A stretch of 64,000 nt of DNA, from positions 22,729,001-22,793,000 of the forward strand of contig NC_064437.1 of assembly GCF_023343835.1 (NCBI RefSeq), in the 5' to 3' direction. The DNA is from Lagopus muta (taxonomy: Eukaryota; Chordata; Aves; Galliformes; Phasianidae). A program made the position numbers and the translations under genes. Of this stretch, positions 42,901 through 55,571 are shown piece after piece (position 1 is the stretch's first letter; each line of letters starts with the position of its first letter). The notes below the pieces were generated by a model. The model had not been told where the DNA came from. It made no database searches and saw only the letters and a list, made by a program, of their open reading frames with translations.

Positions 42901-43510
42901 AGTGACAGGGTAGCACTGCAGGCTCAGCAGGTACCATTTTCCTGCTTCCTTCCTTTTGCTCTAAGGGAAGCGGAGACTCCAAGTCTTCCCAATACAATCT
43001 TGAGAGGATGAGAATGGTGCTTCTGCTCGATTCACCACAAACAGCAAAGGCAGGGAAGCCTTCTTCCTCCTCATTAGAGGAGAGCACAGGTATCATAGGA
43101 AAGCTTAATAAAGAAATCCTCTCCGCAGAGCAAAACCAGGCTAAGGCCAGGACATTCAGTGGTCTCACTTCCATCATTTGAAAGTGCTTGCTGAGACCTG
43201 CTCTGCCTGCAAGGCTCCCGCAGCCACCTTCCAGTCACCGCAGTGCCCGCAGGGGCAGGCAAAGCCAAACATCCAATGTAAACAAGCAAGCACTACACAC
43301 ACATACACACACACAAGCACACGCTTAAAGCCATCCAGGCCTCCTCTGCACATCACAAAGCAGCAGTAAAGGTTTCAAAGCCCGTTTCAGTCCTTTGCAT
43401 CTCTCCTTTACAGATGACTCAGAAGCAGGGCTAGGAAGCTCTTTTGTACATTCAACTGTAAAATACGTGAGGAAGAGGAGTGAGACAACTCTCCTGATTG
43501 TTGCTACTGC
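39995..43510 (-). other. UHMK1: Probable long 3' UTR of UHMK1
   Basis: This 3.5 kb stretch below the UHMK1 stop has no credible open frame or recognisable repeat apart from a (TG/CA) tract near 43290-43325. UHMK1 in mammals has a multi-kilobase 3' UTR. Minus-strand AATAAA signals occur at 41694-41699 and 39995-40000. The second lies about 620 bp before the UAP1 start codon, so use of it would fill the whole gap between the genes. The extent is inferred from signals only. Confidence 0.5.
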
Positions 43511-46500
43511 CTACAGCAAGTTTTGGTACAGATATCCTCTCTTATAGGCACTCAGTGGGTAAAACGTAGCCACAACAAACTTGCCATCAAAAATCTTTCC
43601 AGTCAGCATTTTTTGGGCAGCTTTGGAATCACCAGCATTTGCATATTCAACAAAGACCTGAAAAAGAGAGAGGAAAAGTAATGCCCCTGGGGCACCATGC
43701 CACCTGCCCCCCTCCCAACTCTGCAACTGAGAAAACAGTCTCTAAGCAAATTTTTCCCCCTCCATCTGTGGAGGAATCCAGGGCAGTGGAGCTAAAAAGG
43801 AAGAAGATGCACCCCTGAGCTGCAATTTCAATTCTCACTCCTCATTTCTGCAGACAGTGTGTTTTGTAGGGTGGGAGAAATTATGGTAATGCTCTGCATC
43901 CTCAACACTTCCTCTCCTACGCATTGGTTTCTCCCATTCTCTCCCATATTCCAGACCCTTTTCTAAAGCTGTTTTTGGGGTCCTTTCAGGTTAGGGCACT
44001 GTACATATCTGGGAAGGAACGTGTGCTGTCCTTCACGACAACCAGTTATTTTTAGCACTGTTGCCAGTCAGGAGCTGAGAAAGCAGTCCTGCAGCACTCA
44101 GAGTGACCATGAGAATGAACGCACAGCCTCTTCCCTCCATTCACTTACTTGGCCTTTACCAGGATTTTCCTTTGGAATAAGCAAGGAAACCACTGGTCCA
44201 TATTTCTGACACTCCTCCCTTATGTCTTCCAGGATATCTGAAAAGGAAAGAGCTGGCTGTCTTTCACTTTGCAAACTAGAGTGTGCTAAGAAACAACCAA
44301 AGGCTAAATGAACACATCCAGAACTTCCAGTCAACACAATCTTTTCCTCTCCAATTTAAAATCAATGATCAAGAATTCCCACCACAGAAATTGATACTGC
44401 TCAACAGCCACATGTAACAAGAGAGTGTCTGAACTGAGCCCCAGTCACAGACGTGCAGGCAGGGAATCCTTGAGAACAGACAGTACTTCTCCTTGCACGT
44501 GAAGCCTGGCCTTCCAGTAGCTAAATCGTTCAGGATTTGTGACTTATTTTTGGTTATGGCACTTGGAGGAAGGGATCTAAAGTAGCTGCTACAAAGCAGT
44601 CTTTGTGTGAGCAGAACACAGCCTTTTAAACTTCTATCCCCTGAGATCTCTAGCTTGTGCCCACTCATTGGGATTGGAAAGCAAGCAGAAAAGTAAATTC
44701 CACAAGCATGCCTTGTTACCTATCAAGTATAGCTTTGTTACAGTTTAAGAACTCAATTTATTTCAGTTCTCTTATGAGATCTTGGATAAGTCAACCAGTA
44801 AACTATTGAGGATCCTGCTCCTGGGCTCCACAGAGTCCTGTGCACGTTCTGCAGAAGCTCAGAGCCACAAACACATTACAGGTTCTGTAAGCACTTCAAC
44901 AGATAGGAAATTTTTTTTTATACCTGGGATTCTTTAAGAATTCCCTATATGCTCTGCATTCTGGCTCAATCTTTCAGTCTTAGCCTACTTTTTGTTGGCA
45001 CAGCTGACCCTTTTGGTATCAGAGCTCAGCTGAGAAGCTCATTATTCTTGCGCCTGTTAATTGCTCCTCTGGTTGCTCTCTCATCACCAAATCCAAACAA
45101 AACAGTTAAGATGACACTGCTACGTGGGAAATGCAGAGCACACATACCAACCTTCATATTCTTCTTCACTCTGCAGAGAAGCATCGCTTAGAACATTCAG
45201 CAGCCTCAGCACAGGTGTGGGGAGCATCACCAAATCTTCGATATGGGGAGCTGTTTGACACCCACAGAGTTAGAGAAAACAAAAGAAATCAAAGGAGCAC
45301 AAAGACAAAGCTGATTCAACATGCACTCCTGTCATACACAAGAACTGGCTGCTCTTTGCAATACAGCTTTGCTTCAATCTATTATTACCTGCACTTACAC
45401 AGACAATGTATTTTCCCCGTTTCCAACATATCTGCCTGTGAACAGATAGATTCTCCCAAAGGATTCAGTACAGTCTGCAATTATACTGAGGCCAGCACTT
45501 GAAACTGCTTTTGAAATTACCAAGCTAACAGCAATTAAGACTAGCATTGTGCCTGCTTAGCTCAGATTTAGAACTTGATGAGACTCAAGGGCTATGATAG
45601 TTGAGCAAACTACCCCTCATATACAGCAATGAGAGAAGATGAAAGAACTATTCTGCAACCTGCTCCTCCTGTTACTGGTACCAGACAAGCTAGAAACAAG
45701 CCAGACAGCTTGTATAACTTCAGTTCTTAAGCTATGCTAAGGCACAAGGCTCAGCTGATTCTACACTATATTCAAGTTCTTCCCTTAACATCTTCAAAAT
45801 CCAAATGCAACATGTTGTTTTGAAGACCTGCACACGATCTTGCATCAGAAAAAGGGAAAATGATGAATTACATCAAGCAGCGCTAACAAGTTCAGGCCAC
45901 ATAATGAAGGTGAGATCCTGTGAACAACTTTACAGGAGCAGAAATCAAGAGAAGGGAGACAAACAAACACCTACAACTCAGAGCCACCTGACAAATGCAT
46001 TTCTTGCAATACTTTTCTATCCTAGGGTGTACTTTTTGCCTAGGAGCAATGCTCCTATTCAGTTTCAGATGATACCAACCACACTGACAACACAGCATGC
46101 TGCAGTCTACAAGCAATTCAGGAAAGGAGCTGAGGGATTGGGAAGTAAAGACTTGGCTGTAAATGACAAGGAAAGCCATTCTCAGCTGTCTTTGCTCTAA
46201 ACAGAACAGCTGTGTCCAAGTGAAAGGTAACAACGGATCATATTCTGCCTTCGTAGGAAAGCAACTGTAAATGCTTCTTTGTGCAGACATGCTTACGTAT
46301 AACCTGGGCAAAGAAGACAACCAGCAACTAAGAAAAATTGAAGCTGTTGTATAATCTTGTAGCACTAACCACAGAAGCACCTTCCTAGTACAAACAGGTA
46401 CAGTTTAAGGCCTGTGTGTTCAAAATGAGACCAGAAAGCAGTGCCAATATACTATTCCCTCTGCTCTAAAGCAAGTCTGGCAGAAAGGTTCAACTCCTTT

Positions 46501-49500
46501 TATGGAAGGTGGCTTTGATTACAACAGCCACAGTTTCTGAAATGCGAGAGAAGTTTTAAAAGAGGAATGAGTTTGTTACTTTTGCTCAATATGCAGAGAC
46601 CCCAACATCTAAACGCAACCTCAGAAGATGCAATATTTAACAGCTTTCACTGCAAGCTACAGCAAGTAGCTTAGGAAAAGTAGGGCTCAGATTTAAGGGA
46701 AAATGCTATCCCATCAAGAAGCTGGATGCATTGATTTATGCTGCAGAAAAGATGGACGTGGAGCTTTTCACCAGTGCTCCTGAGAGCAGGGAAGCTCTGA
46801 ACAGTGCTACCGTATTGCTTTTGGAACATGAAATGCAGAGGGGTATAAGCCTGAACAGGACTGTCACAGCCCATCTTTTGCTGACAGCAATCCACACAGG
46901 GAGGGTCCTGGGATACACCACCTTTTTTCTCTATTGAAGAGAAATCTTCAGATCAAAAAGAGGTGGCATCTGTCTGACCTGCCACATGGACCCCACAAGA
47001 GGCAGGCCCTGACTTGCTCCCTGCTTTCCAGGCCCAAGATGGGCTCCAGCACTGTGAGAACACATTGGGACTGCTCAGCCTGCAAAGAGGAGGCAGCAGC
47101 AGATGCGACCACCAGTTATTGCTCATATTCCTGGCTTCTGACCTGGGAATCTGTTAGCATAGTAAAATCCATCCACCTACCATAAATAGCATTGCACGCT
47201 TCAAAAGCACCTTAATGGTAATAATTCCAGTTAAGCACCTTGGTTATTTCTGTCCCCTTGGTTGAATAATGCTGTCAGTGCATTCTCAATCAGTTAAATC
47301 TGAGCAGAATTTACTGGGAAGGAAAAGTGACAGCCCACACATCCACTGGGACAAAGCAGTGCTGAGAACAAGGACAGCACTCGACCAGCCTGCTGCAGTA
47401 CCAGAGGTCTGACAAGTGCCACAAAACCAGCAGCAATGAGGACAAGACAGGAAACAAATGCACAACCATGTGAGCAAAGACAACATGCACAGCTTACCAA
47501 AGGGAATGCTGAAGAATGGGCTGCACAAAGCCTTTTCAGCAGAGGCTCGCTTGCCTTGGTCACAATGAAGCATGCTGGAAGAGAAAAGACATCCTTATGC
47601 TCTTGCATTCAACATTCTTTCATCAACAAATTCAATTTGGGCTAGAAGGCAGTACTGAGGAATATCCTATCTTTACGGCACTTATGGTACGAAAAGAACA
47701 GTCAAGAGCACATCTTCCAATTCACGGCTTAATCACACCAGAAGGATTCCTTGAGAGCATCTGCAAAGCATAATACAAGAGGTGTTGCTCTGAGATGCAT
47801 TTCAACACCAAGTTAAGGAAGTTTCTCACTTACAGGTTTACAATGAACACTATATGTTCCAGCTTCACCTCTCCAAGCTATTCCACCCTTGTCTCAGACG
47901 TACATACATCTACAGTCACACAAAAATGACTGCATTCCAAGGAGCTCCCACATCTTGTCACAAATGGGATTCAAAGCAGCCAATAACCCAGGGCTTGCCT
48001 GAGAGCATCCCCAGCTGAACTTGAGAAGTGGCTCTCTGCCAAGTTGTGGCTTCATACACTCTGCAGCTTCAAAGAACTGTCACAAGTCAGGAAGATCTCT
48101 TCTGCAGACCTCTCAGCACACAGTTGCACAAATATATTTGAATCCTGTCTGCCCCTTTTTTGTTTCTCACAATAGTCCCCCTAAAGCAGCAAAGTTTTCA
48201 CTGCACTGTTACTTTTCCAGTTTTACCCAAATACAGACTCACTGGTGTGAAGTGCTGACACAGATAATGCTTGCACTTGTTGCTAGCACAGTGACAAGGG
48301 CATTTAATAAAAAAAAAAAGTGGTGGGAGTAGGCTTTAAGTTGCCAAGAGCAAGGCACAAGACTTCACAGGGCACATCTTTAAGCAACATTTCATAAAAT
48401 GCAGTAAAGGTACCTTTTAATAAGGTCTCTGAGGTGATAAGCTGGAATGGCTGAATTAACCACCCCTTCACTGGCAAAAATGCGATCAATGATGGCAGAA
48501 CTGTTTGTCTGAAAAGAAGAAGCAGCAGTCATTAGGGATGAAAGCAAATAACAGTGCAAAGCTTGCAATACCCTAGGTTCTGGGAGAGGTGGGTTAAGCA
48601 TCATTTTCTGAACTGGATGCAGAGGGCTCCGACACTCTGGTGTTACACTAGAGATCCCTGATGCTGCAGGCTCACCTCAGATTGAGTCATTTGCCCATGT
48701 GAAAGCTGGAAAGCGTCATGTGTACACAGATTTGTTCTCACTGAGAACCTTATGATGTTGAAAGGATACTGTTACTGGGAAGGGAAGCAGGAAACAAAGT
48801 TATTTCACAGAAAGGAGAGGACAGAATCCGGCTCAAGGCTCATAATACAGAGCCTTCCTCTTGTTTTCTCAGGATAAAGACGTAGGAGAAAAAAATCCCA
48901 AATTCGAGCTAACACAGAATCACAGAAACATACAGGCTGGAAGGGACCTCTGGAGATTGCCTAGTCCAACCCTCCTGCACAAGTGGGTTCCCTACAGCAG
49001 GTTAGGCTAGAAAGGGTCCAAAGTTAGACATTATGGTAGAAACAGCAAATAATTGTTGAGCAGCATGGTGCTGCTGAACTAGTCACCACCTAGCTATTTC
49101 ATTCTTCCATCTGTGCAACACTACAGTCAGAAAAATTCACCTCACAGCTCGTGAGGAGAGACAGGCTCCAGAAACAGAGTCCTGGAGCTGTGCAATTTCA
49201 GTAGGCTGAGCACAGACAGTGTTCAGACAGTCCTACAGAGCCCAGAGGTCTTTAAGGCTTTGAAATCTTAATTCCCAGGTCAATAGGATTATAGAAACAT
49301 CAAGGAAATACTTTCTAGTTGCCAGGTGCTACCTTACAAATCTAAGGTACAAATAAGCAGGAGGAGAACTCGTTTGGTGTAAGCCAGCAGCAGTTCTTGC
49401 TCACCTTCCATTCCTGAGATTGGACTGTATGTTTCAGTTTCATTCCTGAGAACATTTCCAGTAAAACGATTCCCAGACTCCACAGATCCACAGCAGAGGT

Positions 49501-52500
49501 ACACTCCGTCTCACTCTGGAGCCCTGCCTGTGCTAGGCAGTTCTGCAGTTCTGCCTCTGGAGCCCGATACCCGTCTGTTTGAATATATTTCACATCCTAC
49601 AGGAGACCAAGCAAACACATGAAGTTAATTTCACAGATACAAGTGCTCTACTCTCAAATGAGTTTACAGATGGGTCACCAAAATACTGTTGCTAAATTTA
49701 CTGAAAGCATAGTACAGTCAGTACTGTGTGGTCAGAAGGCAGCTCAACTTGCTGCACTGCTGTGTTGATGATGGGAAAAAGAAAACAAAACAATAAGACT
49801 ACCTGGAAGAGAAAACACCCCCCAGCAACACAGCAGTCATCCCACTAACACCTGAGCTCTCTGAATTACAGCACTGCTGGGAGAAAGAACCTGGATGTCA
49901 CATTGCATGTACAGAGGACATTGGAAGTTTCAGAATAAGGGTGGATGGAACACACAAAATGTGCTCCATGTACCAGAGCACAAACAGCTCAGTCTGAACA
50001 GTGAAGATCAGTAACAGCCTTCATTATTTAAGCACTGATGATCTCCAGAACAAAATATTAGAAGAATGAAGCAGGCATTTAACACCCAGACGAGGAATTA
50101 TCAAAGCTGCTTCCCACGCACCTCTTCCTTCTCTCCCCTTGCAGTCAGAAGTGCTGCAGCAATCAATACTTGCTCAGCTGCTGTGGCTGGCAGAGGAAAA
50201 TACCCACACACTGCCTAGTTAAAACAAGACAACGACAGAATCACACGAGGGCTGTTGTGAGGATTGGGGGGCAGCTCTGAAAGTTTCCCATCCAAGCTCC
50301 TACCCACAGCCAACACTACATCAGACAGACATGGCTTTGTCTAGTCATCCTCTGTCCAGTATCTGTTCAATAATACACTGATGTAACTCAAGGAACAACA
50401 GAAGAATATGAGACTACTTCCTGGACAAGGCACAAGACTGGGAATTCTTACATAGGGGATATATTAAAACCAAAACAACCTGCTTCTCCAATTGAAAATA
50501 AAGTCTACAAATGGCATTTATAAGCAACAGAGCTCAGCAGCATTTCATGAACCAAAAAAGATAAACTGCACAGTAGGGTACCCCTCTCTGATCAACAAAG
50601 AACAGAACCTCTAGCAAGGTAAAAGCAGCAGTTCAGCAGCCCCACTAAAGGACGTTTCAAAATGCAGAGAACACAGTGGTCATTGCCACTGGCAAAAATA
50701 GAGAGATGGAATTTCACTCCTACCATGTGAAATATGTTGAGAGATTTACGTGGTTGAGACCTTGCTCTGTGTACAGCCATTCCCTGTTAAACAGTAACTG
50801 TAGAAAAATTACGTAAGGATAATGCTGGCAGAGCTGTCAGAAGTGTGAGGAACATGGTCTTGACTAAGATAAGAAATTCACACATATATTCTGCTGAGCA
50901 GGGGCGGAGAATAGAGGCTGACATCCAGTACATATTCAAAGCAGGGTCAGATGGTTCATCTCAACAGCCAGAGTAATTACAAGAATCAGAGAAAGAAATT
51001 CAGCCCAAAGAGAGCAGATTGGAAGAAATGGTGGAAGCAAATAAAACACGGTCAACTATTAAGATGCAACTCACTGAGCAAGCAGCAAAACACAGACCTG
51101 AAGGAAAAAAATATATCTGCATCAGACACAGGACACCAGAAGAGTGGTTTCTGCTGATAGCGACAGATTACCAGCACGAAATGGTGTTCAGCCAAGAATG
51201 TGGGAAAACCAAACACAACAAGGAGAAGCTGCTAAGCACACACATTCAAATCAGCCGTACCAAAGAATTCAGACAGGTCGCCCACGCAGTTCTCAGATAT
51301 TCACAGATCAGTGAGCCTAACTGTCAATACCGGGTAGACCAGTCAAAGAAATACGTGAATGTACGATCTCTGACATGTTCTGAGGGTGAGGAAAGGGACA
51401 AGGCAGGATGCGTGTAAAGAAGAGTCACAGCTCACTCACCACCTACCACCCTGTGACTAAAGGCTCATTTGTTAAGAGGCTATCTGATGAGAATTCAGAT
51501 CAGATCAGATTCCTGATACCCCTCAGAGAAGGTTACCAGGAGGGATGAAAGGCAGTTCCATCGAGCCAACTGCAGAACCTCCTGAGGCTATCTGCAGAAA
51601 GTCAAGCAGTCCATGCTTTCAACGGAGGCCACAGAAGAGAATAAAAGGGGCAAAAACAAATTTACAAAAACAACCGGTCACCAAAACAAACAAGTGACAG
51701 TGAGGGAAGGAAAGCAGCACAAAGCAGGCACAGACCTGACCATGTTGGGAAAGAACAAACGCCACCTAGCCACGGCCAGGGTTCTGGTCAGCACAATGAC
51801 GTGGGAAAGAAGCATCCAGGATAACAGAAAGGGAAGCTGCTGAAGATAAGATGAAAGTAAAGACAAGAGCAAGGACGCTGCTAGGGATGATGCAACTGGC
51901 TGACAGCAAAGCCTGGATTACTACTACATGCGATATGAGATGATAAAAGGAGATCTGACAGAGCTAGCTGCTCCCACCAGTCTGACCACGCAAAAAACAG
52001 CAAACTTTCCAGGAAGTTGTATCATTAACTCTGGAATCCACAACTGTGCGTAGACACTGACGCTAACCAGAGACATGCACAGGGAATGGGATCACAGCTT
52101 CTGTTTCCTGACCCAGCTAACAGTTCAGCCTTCCAGGAAACCCTCAGCACCAGCCCATTCTGACCATGCTACCTCCCCTCCTACACCCAGCAGCTGAAAG
52201 CAGCACAGATCTGCACAGCTCAAGACAGAGCGACTGCTTTTGAGAGAGCAGAGCATTCCAAACCTGATTCCCCTCTTTGAAGCTAAGTCCAAAGTCGATG
52301 AGCTTAAAGCACTCCTCCTCCGCGCTCCACAGGATGTTGCGTGGCTTGAGGTCTGCGTGCACGTAGCCTTTGTGGTGCAAGAAGGCCAGGGCTTCCAGGA
52401 CATCGCGGGCGCAGTGCTGGATCATCCACATGGAGCAGCCCTGGTTGCTGGAGTGCAGCAGCAGCTCGGACACGCTGATGTCCAGCAGCTCCAGCAGCAG

Positions 52501-53212
52501 GCAGCGGGACGGGCCATTGGCCGAGTAGTGGTTGGTGAACACGCCGTACAGAGTCACTGCAGCGATACAGGTCGTAAACCTCGGTCAGGAGCAACCACAC
52601 AGCGATGGCGCTCTTCCCTATCGCTGCCCACCGAGCCGCGGCAGGCAGCGCCGTACGACACCTAGAGAACGGAGCCCAGGAGAAACCCACCCACAGCCCC
52701 CCCGCGTGTGGCGCAGCCGACAGGAGCAGCCCTGCCGGCGAGGGCGATACCTCCTGCCCCGGCGGCCTAGGGAGCCTCCAGGAAGAAGGCCGCCGTCAGG
52801 GGATCCCATCCCAGGCCGCCCCCCGTGCCCACCCTGCAGCCACAGTCCCCGTGGGGCCGAGGCCTCGTATCCCCAGAGCGCCCTGGGAGCGGGGAGGGGG
52901 GAGGGAAGGGCGGCCGTTACCGATGTTGCGGTGCCCGCGGAGTTGCTCGAGCGCGGCGCGCTCCTTGCGGAAGCCGTACTCGGCGCAGTCGGCGGCGGGC
53001 GGGCGGGCGCCGGGGCGGCGCGCGGGGCCGGGACGGGCAGGGGGCGGCACGAACTCCTTAACGGCGCCGGGAGGGGCCCGCGGGTCCCCGCAGCAGCGCA
53101 CCCGGTACACGGAGGCCGAGGAGCCGCTGCCCAGCGGCGCCTGCACTTCCCACAGCCGGCCCAGCGCCTCCAGCAGCAGCGGCGGCGCCGCGCCCCACAC
53201 GCACCCCGACAT
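43511..53212 (-). CDS. UHMK1: U2AF homology motif kinase 1 (KIS), complete, 8 exons
   Basis: Serine/threonine kinase that phosphorylates splicing factor SF1, stathmin and p27. Coding exons: 53212-52921, 52556-52264, 49596-49405, 48508-48414, 47574-47498, 45250-45152, 44237-44149, 43657-43511. Phases agree, giving about 427 residues (human 419). The kinase has LGSGSSASVYRV (27-38), VKEF lysine (about 52), HAD in place of HRD (164-166, as in human) and DFG (185-187). The C-terminal third is a UHM/RRM fold with GQVFVEYANAGDSKAAQ. The ligand loop reads KIF where the family norm is R-x-F. Exon 1 holds an expanded Pro/Ala/Arg loop. The donors after 52264 (GTTTGG) and 45152 (GTTGGT) are weak. Introns are the longest in the window. 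Confidence 0.96.
48911..49006 (-). mobile_element. CR1 LINE 3' remnant in a UHMK1 intron
   Basis: AGAATCACAGAAACATACAG, then GGAAGGGACCTCTGGAGATT and GCCTAGTCCAACCCTCCTGC is a diverged CR1 terminus. Confidence 0.7.
49597..52263. other. UHMK1 intron 2, no recognised content
   Basis: This is a 2.7 kb A-rich intron. The plus strand has a 132-codon open stretch (51019-51417) without any family resemblance. I treat it as non-coding or as an old unidentified repeat. Confidence 0.5.
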
Positions 53213-53430
53213 GGCGCCGCCCGCTCACATCGCCCCGCCGCTACCGCTGTTACCGCCGCCTCGCCGCGCCGACGCCCGCCCCGCGCCCGCACCCCGACCC
53301 GGCCGACGCCGCTCTGCGGCCGCCATGACACCGGAAGTGGGGCGGGGAGAGGCGGGGCACCGCACCCCCAGGCCGCGCCCACTCACCCCGCCCCGCTTTC
53401 CTGGCCCCGCCCCGCCCCGTTTGCGCGGGC
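53213..53430 (-). promoter_or_regulatory. UHMK1: CpG-rich promoter of UHMK1
   Basis: GC-rich, with an ETS site CCGGAAGT (53331-53338) beside a YY1-like GCCGCCATGAC, a typical pair in housekeeping promoters. The promoter is squeezed between the UHMK1 ATG and the C1orf226 poly(A) signal. Confidence 0.6.
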
Positions 53431-53462
53431 GCTCCGTGTGTCGGTGGGTTACAAAAAAAACC

Positions 53463-53468
53463 TTTATT
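53463..53468 (-). promoter_or_regulatory. C1orf226: Poly(A) signal of C1orf226
   Basis: Minus-strand AATAAA followed by a T-run (GGTTTTTTTTGTAACCC) about 645 nt below the C1orf226 stop. It is about 250 bp from the UHMK1 start codon. Confidence 0.65.
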
Positions 53469-53625
53469 GTGCAATTCGCATCTTTTATCCCAAACTACGT
53501 ACACACCCCAAACAACATAAATAGAGGGTGCCGCCGGCACCGCTGGCCTCAGGGCCGGGGGTGGGACGCAGCTGTGCGGCTGGGGTGGGTGACACAGTGA
53601 CCGCTTTCCCCCCGGACTCACCCTC

Positions 53626-53727
53626 CCCATGACCCCCGTCATAACCCCATCACAACCCCCATCATAACCCCCACCATAATCCCCATCACAATCCCCACCG
53701 TAACCTTCACCGTAACCCCCTCGAAGC
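53626..53727. repeat. Short minisatellite in the C1orf226 3' UTR
   Basis: About eight imperfect units of roughly 12 bases of the type CATCATAACCCC / CACCGTAACCCC. Confidence 0.85.
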
Positions 53728-54111
53728 CACCGCTGTGCTCCGGGTCAGAAGTGCTGCCCACAGCTGCCGGTTTGCCCGTTCCCCGTGTGGATAACCCCTG
53801 CTGTGCATACCCCCGGGCCGAGGGGCACCTCTGGGCTATGAGAGCCTGCGGGCACAGGAGGTGGTGGGACAGAGGTGTGGGCAGGGAGCCGGTGCTCCTG
53901 CAGCTGCCCGAGTCGGGCTCTGCTCCTCCGGGGTACCTGGGGAGAAGAGATGAGGTGGGGGGTGGAGGATCCCTGCACCGCAGGCCGTTTCAGAGATGCC
54001 TCCTGCTGCCCTGGGGCTCTCCTCTCCCCAAAATAACGACCCCAAGAACAGCATGTGGCAGAAAGAGAGGTGTTTGGGAGAGCCAGCCCCCTCAGTGCCC
54101 TTTGCCCGCTG

Positions 54112-54886
54112 CTATTCGAAAGACAGCAGGTCAGGATGGGGACCCTCTGCTTCCCGGCTGGGGGTGCATGGCTCTGCATGCCCTGCACTCCCTGACAACT
54201 CCTGCTCCAGGCCCACTTCCCGGAGGGGCTTCTCCGTGCGAGGTGGGGTCTCCAGGCCACCCTTATGGATGAGGTCGGGCACAGGGAGGACAGTGGTGGG
54301 CTGGTCCCCACTCGGCCCTGGGATGCCGGTCGTACTGAGCACCCCGGGGTGCTCCGCAGGGGAGATGTCCTTCACTCCTGGCCACTCCTCTGCAAGGTCG
54401 GCGTGTGCTGCAGGTGGATCATGGGGCTCCTCTGTGCTGCTGCCCTCTGGCTGAGGTGCAATGAGCATGTCCTGCGGGGTCTTCAGGGCACGCGGTGTCC
54501 GCTTCTTGGTAATGGGAGGCGGGGGGTCCAGCCGGGGAAAAGCATCCAGCCCCATGCTCCTGCAAGCAGAGAGAGGCAGTGATGCTTTCCAACCCAAAGG
54601 ATTCTACATGGGTTGTGCAAGGCAGGGACACTCACCCATCCTCACTTGCTGACTGCCCCACGCCCAGTGCAGCGCCGGCGCTGGTGTTCACCTCCATCAC
54701 TCCCACGTCAGGGGGTCCAGCCGGCTCCTTGCGGCGCAGGAAGTCGTTCATCTTGGCCCCCATGGCCTTGCCCAGGTTACGAAGGTGCTGGCTGCCAGCG
54801 GGGCGGGAGGGCTGTGGCAAGGCACCAGTGGGAACGTGCTGCAGGCGTGGGGTGGGTGCCGTGGCAGCACTGGTGTTCTCAAACAT
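54112..54886 (-). CDS. C1orf226: C1orf226-like protein, two coding exons
   Basis: Protein of unknown function. Exons 54886-54636 and 54559-54112 join in phase to 232 residues (human about 272). Diagnostic conserved blocks are the MFEN start, NLGKAMGAKMNDFLRRKEP, RLDPPPPITKKRTPRALKTP, VPDLIHK and the terminal EGPHPDLLSFE; the sequence between them is Pro/Ser/Glu-rich and poorly conserved, suggesting disorder. The first coding exon has a good acceptor (TTTTCCAG, exon from 54897) and an open frame upstream of the ATG (VDHSM), so an upstream exon could be spliced in frame. It lies on the same strand as, and downstream of, NOS1AP. A strong donor at 55119/55118 may mark its own 5' exon. Confidence 0.88.
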
Positions 54887-55118
54887 ACTATGGTCCACTG
54901 GAAAAGAAAGGAAGCAGAGAGTGGCTATGAGGCGGGATGCGGGGACTTGATCATCCCAGGGCTGCCTCCCAGCAGCATGGGGAGGACACCATATGGGGAC
55001 AGAAAGACCGTTTCTGTAGCCCCACAGCTGTGTTGTGCATGCCGTGAGGACATAGTGGGGGAGCAACAATCTCAGGGCACCACATTGCTGCCACCAGCAC
55101 ACTGACGACATCTCTTAC

Positions 55119-55145
55119 CTGACACCAAGCAGCTTGTGAAGCAGA
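55119..55145 (-). other. C1orf226: Possible upstream exon end of C1orf226
   Basis: A consensus donor (GTGTCAG followed by GTAAGAG) on the minus strand, 220 bp upstream of the first coding exon. A pyrimidine tract lies further 5'. The exon's own start is not clear. Confidence 0.3.
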
Positions 55146-55571
55146 TTGTGGAAAGAAAGAGAGAGAAGGTTTGTCAAGGGATACAGCAAGGGGACGCCCC
55201 CAGGATCCCTCATTTGCTGGGGTACCCACTGCCTGGGCTCTGAACTGTACATCCTCAAGTGGCACTTTCTACTGCTCACTTACCTTGCTGTGGCCAAGTT
55301 GCTGCAGCCATGTGTGTGCAAAATCTCACATTACTACACCACCCCATGCTCAACTGGCCTCAGCTTGAATAGACTGAGTCCCTACACCTTGCCCCTTGCC
55401 CCCCACCAGCCCTGAGGTTGGAGCCAGCAAGCATCACCTCAGTCATCAGGTTCCCAGAACCCTGAGGTGGGCAGAACCTTGTGTTCCAAAAATATTCTGC
55501 TGTGTGACATCAGCCATTAGCAATGCCAGCTGGTGGATTCTGGGGCCTCAACAAAGAACATCACAGGGGTA

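Noticed and set aside
52605-53600. Plus-strand open frames of about 330 codons opposite UHMK1 exon 1
   Set aside because: They are antisense shadows of GC-rich UHMK1 exon 1 and its promoter; the minus strand is the proven coding strand.
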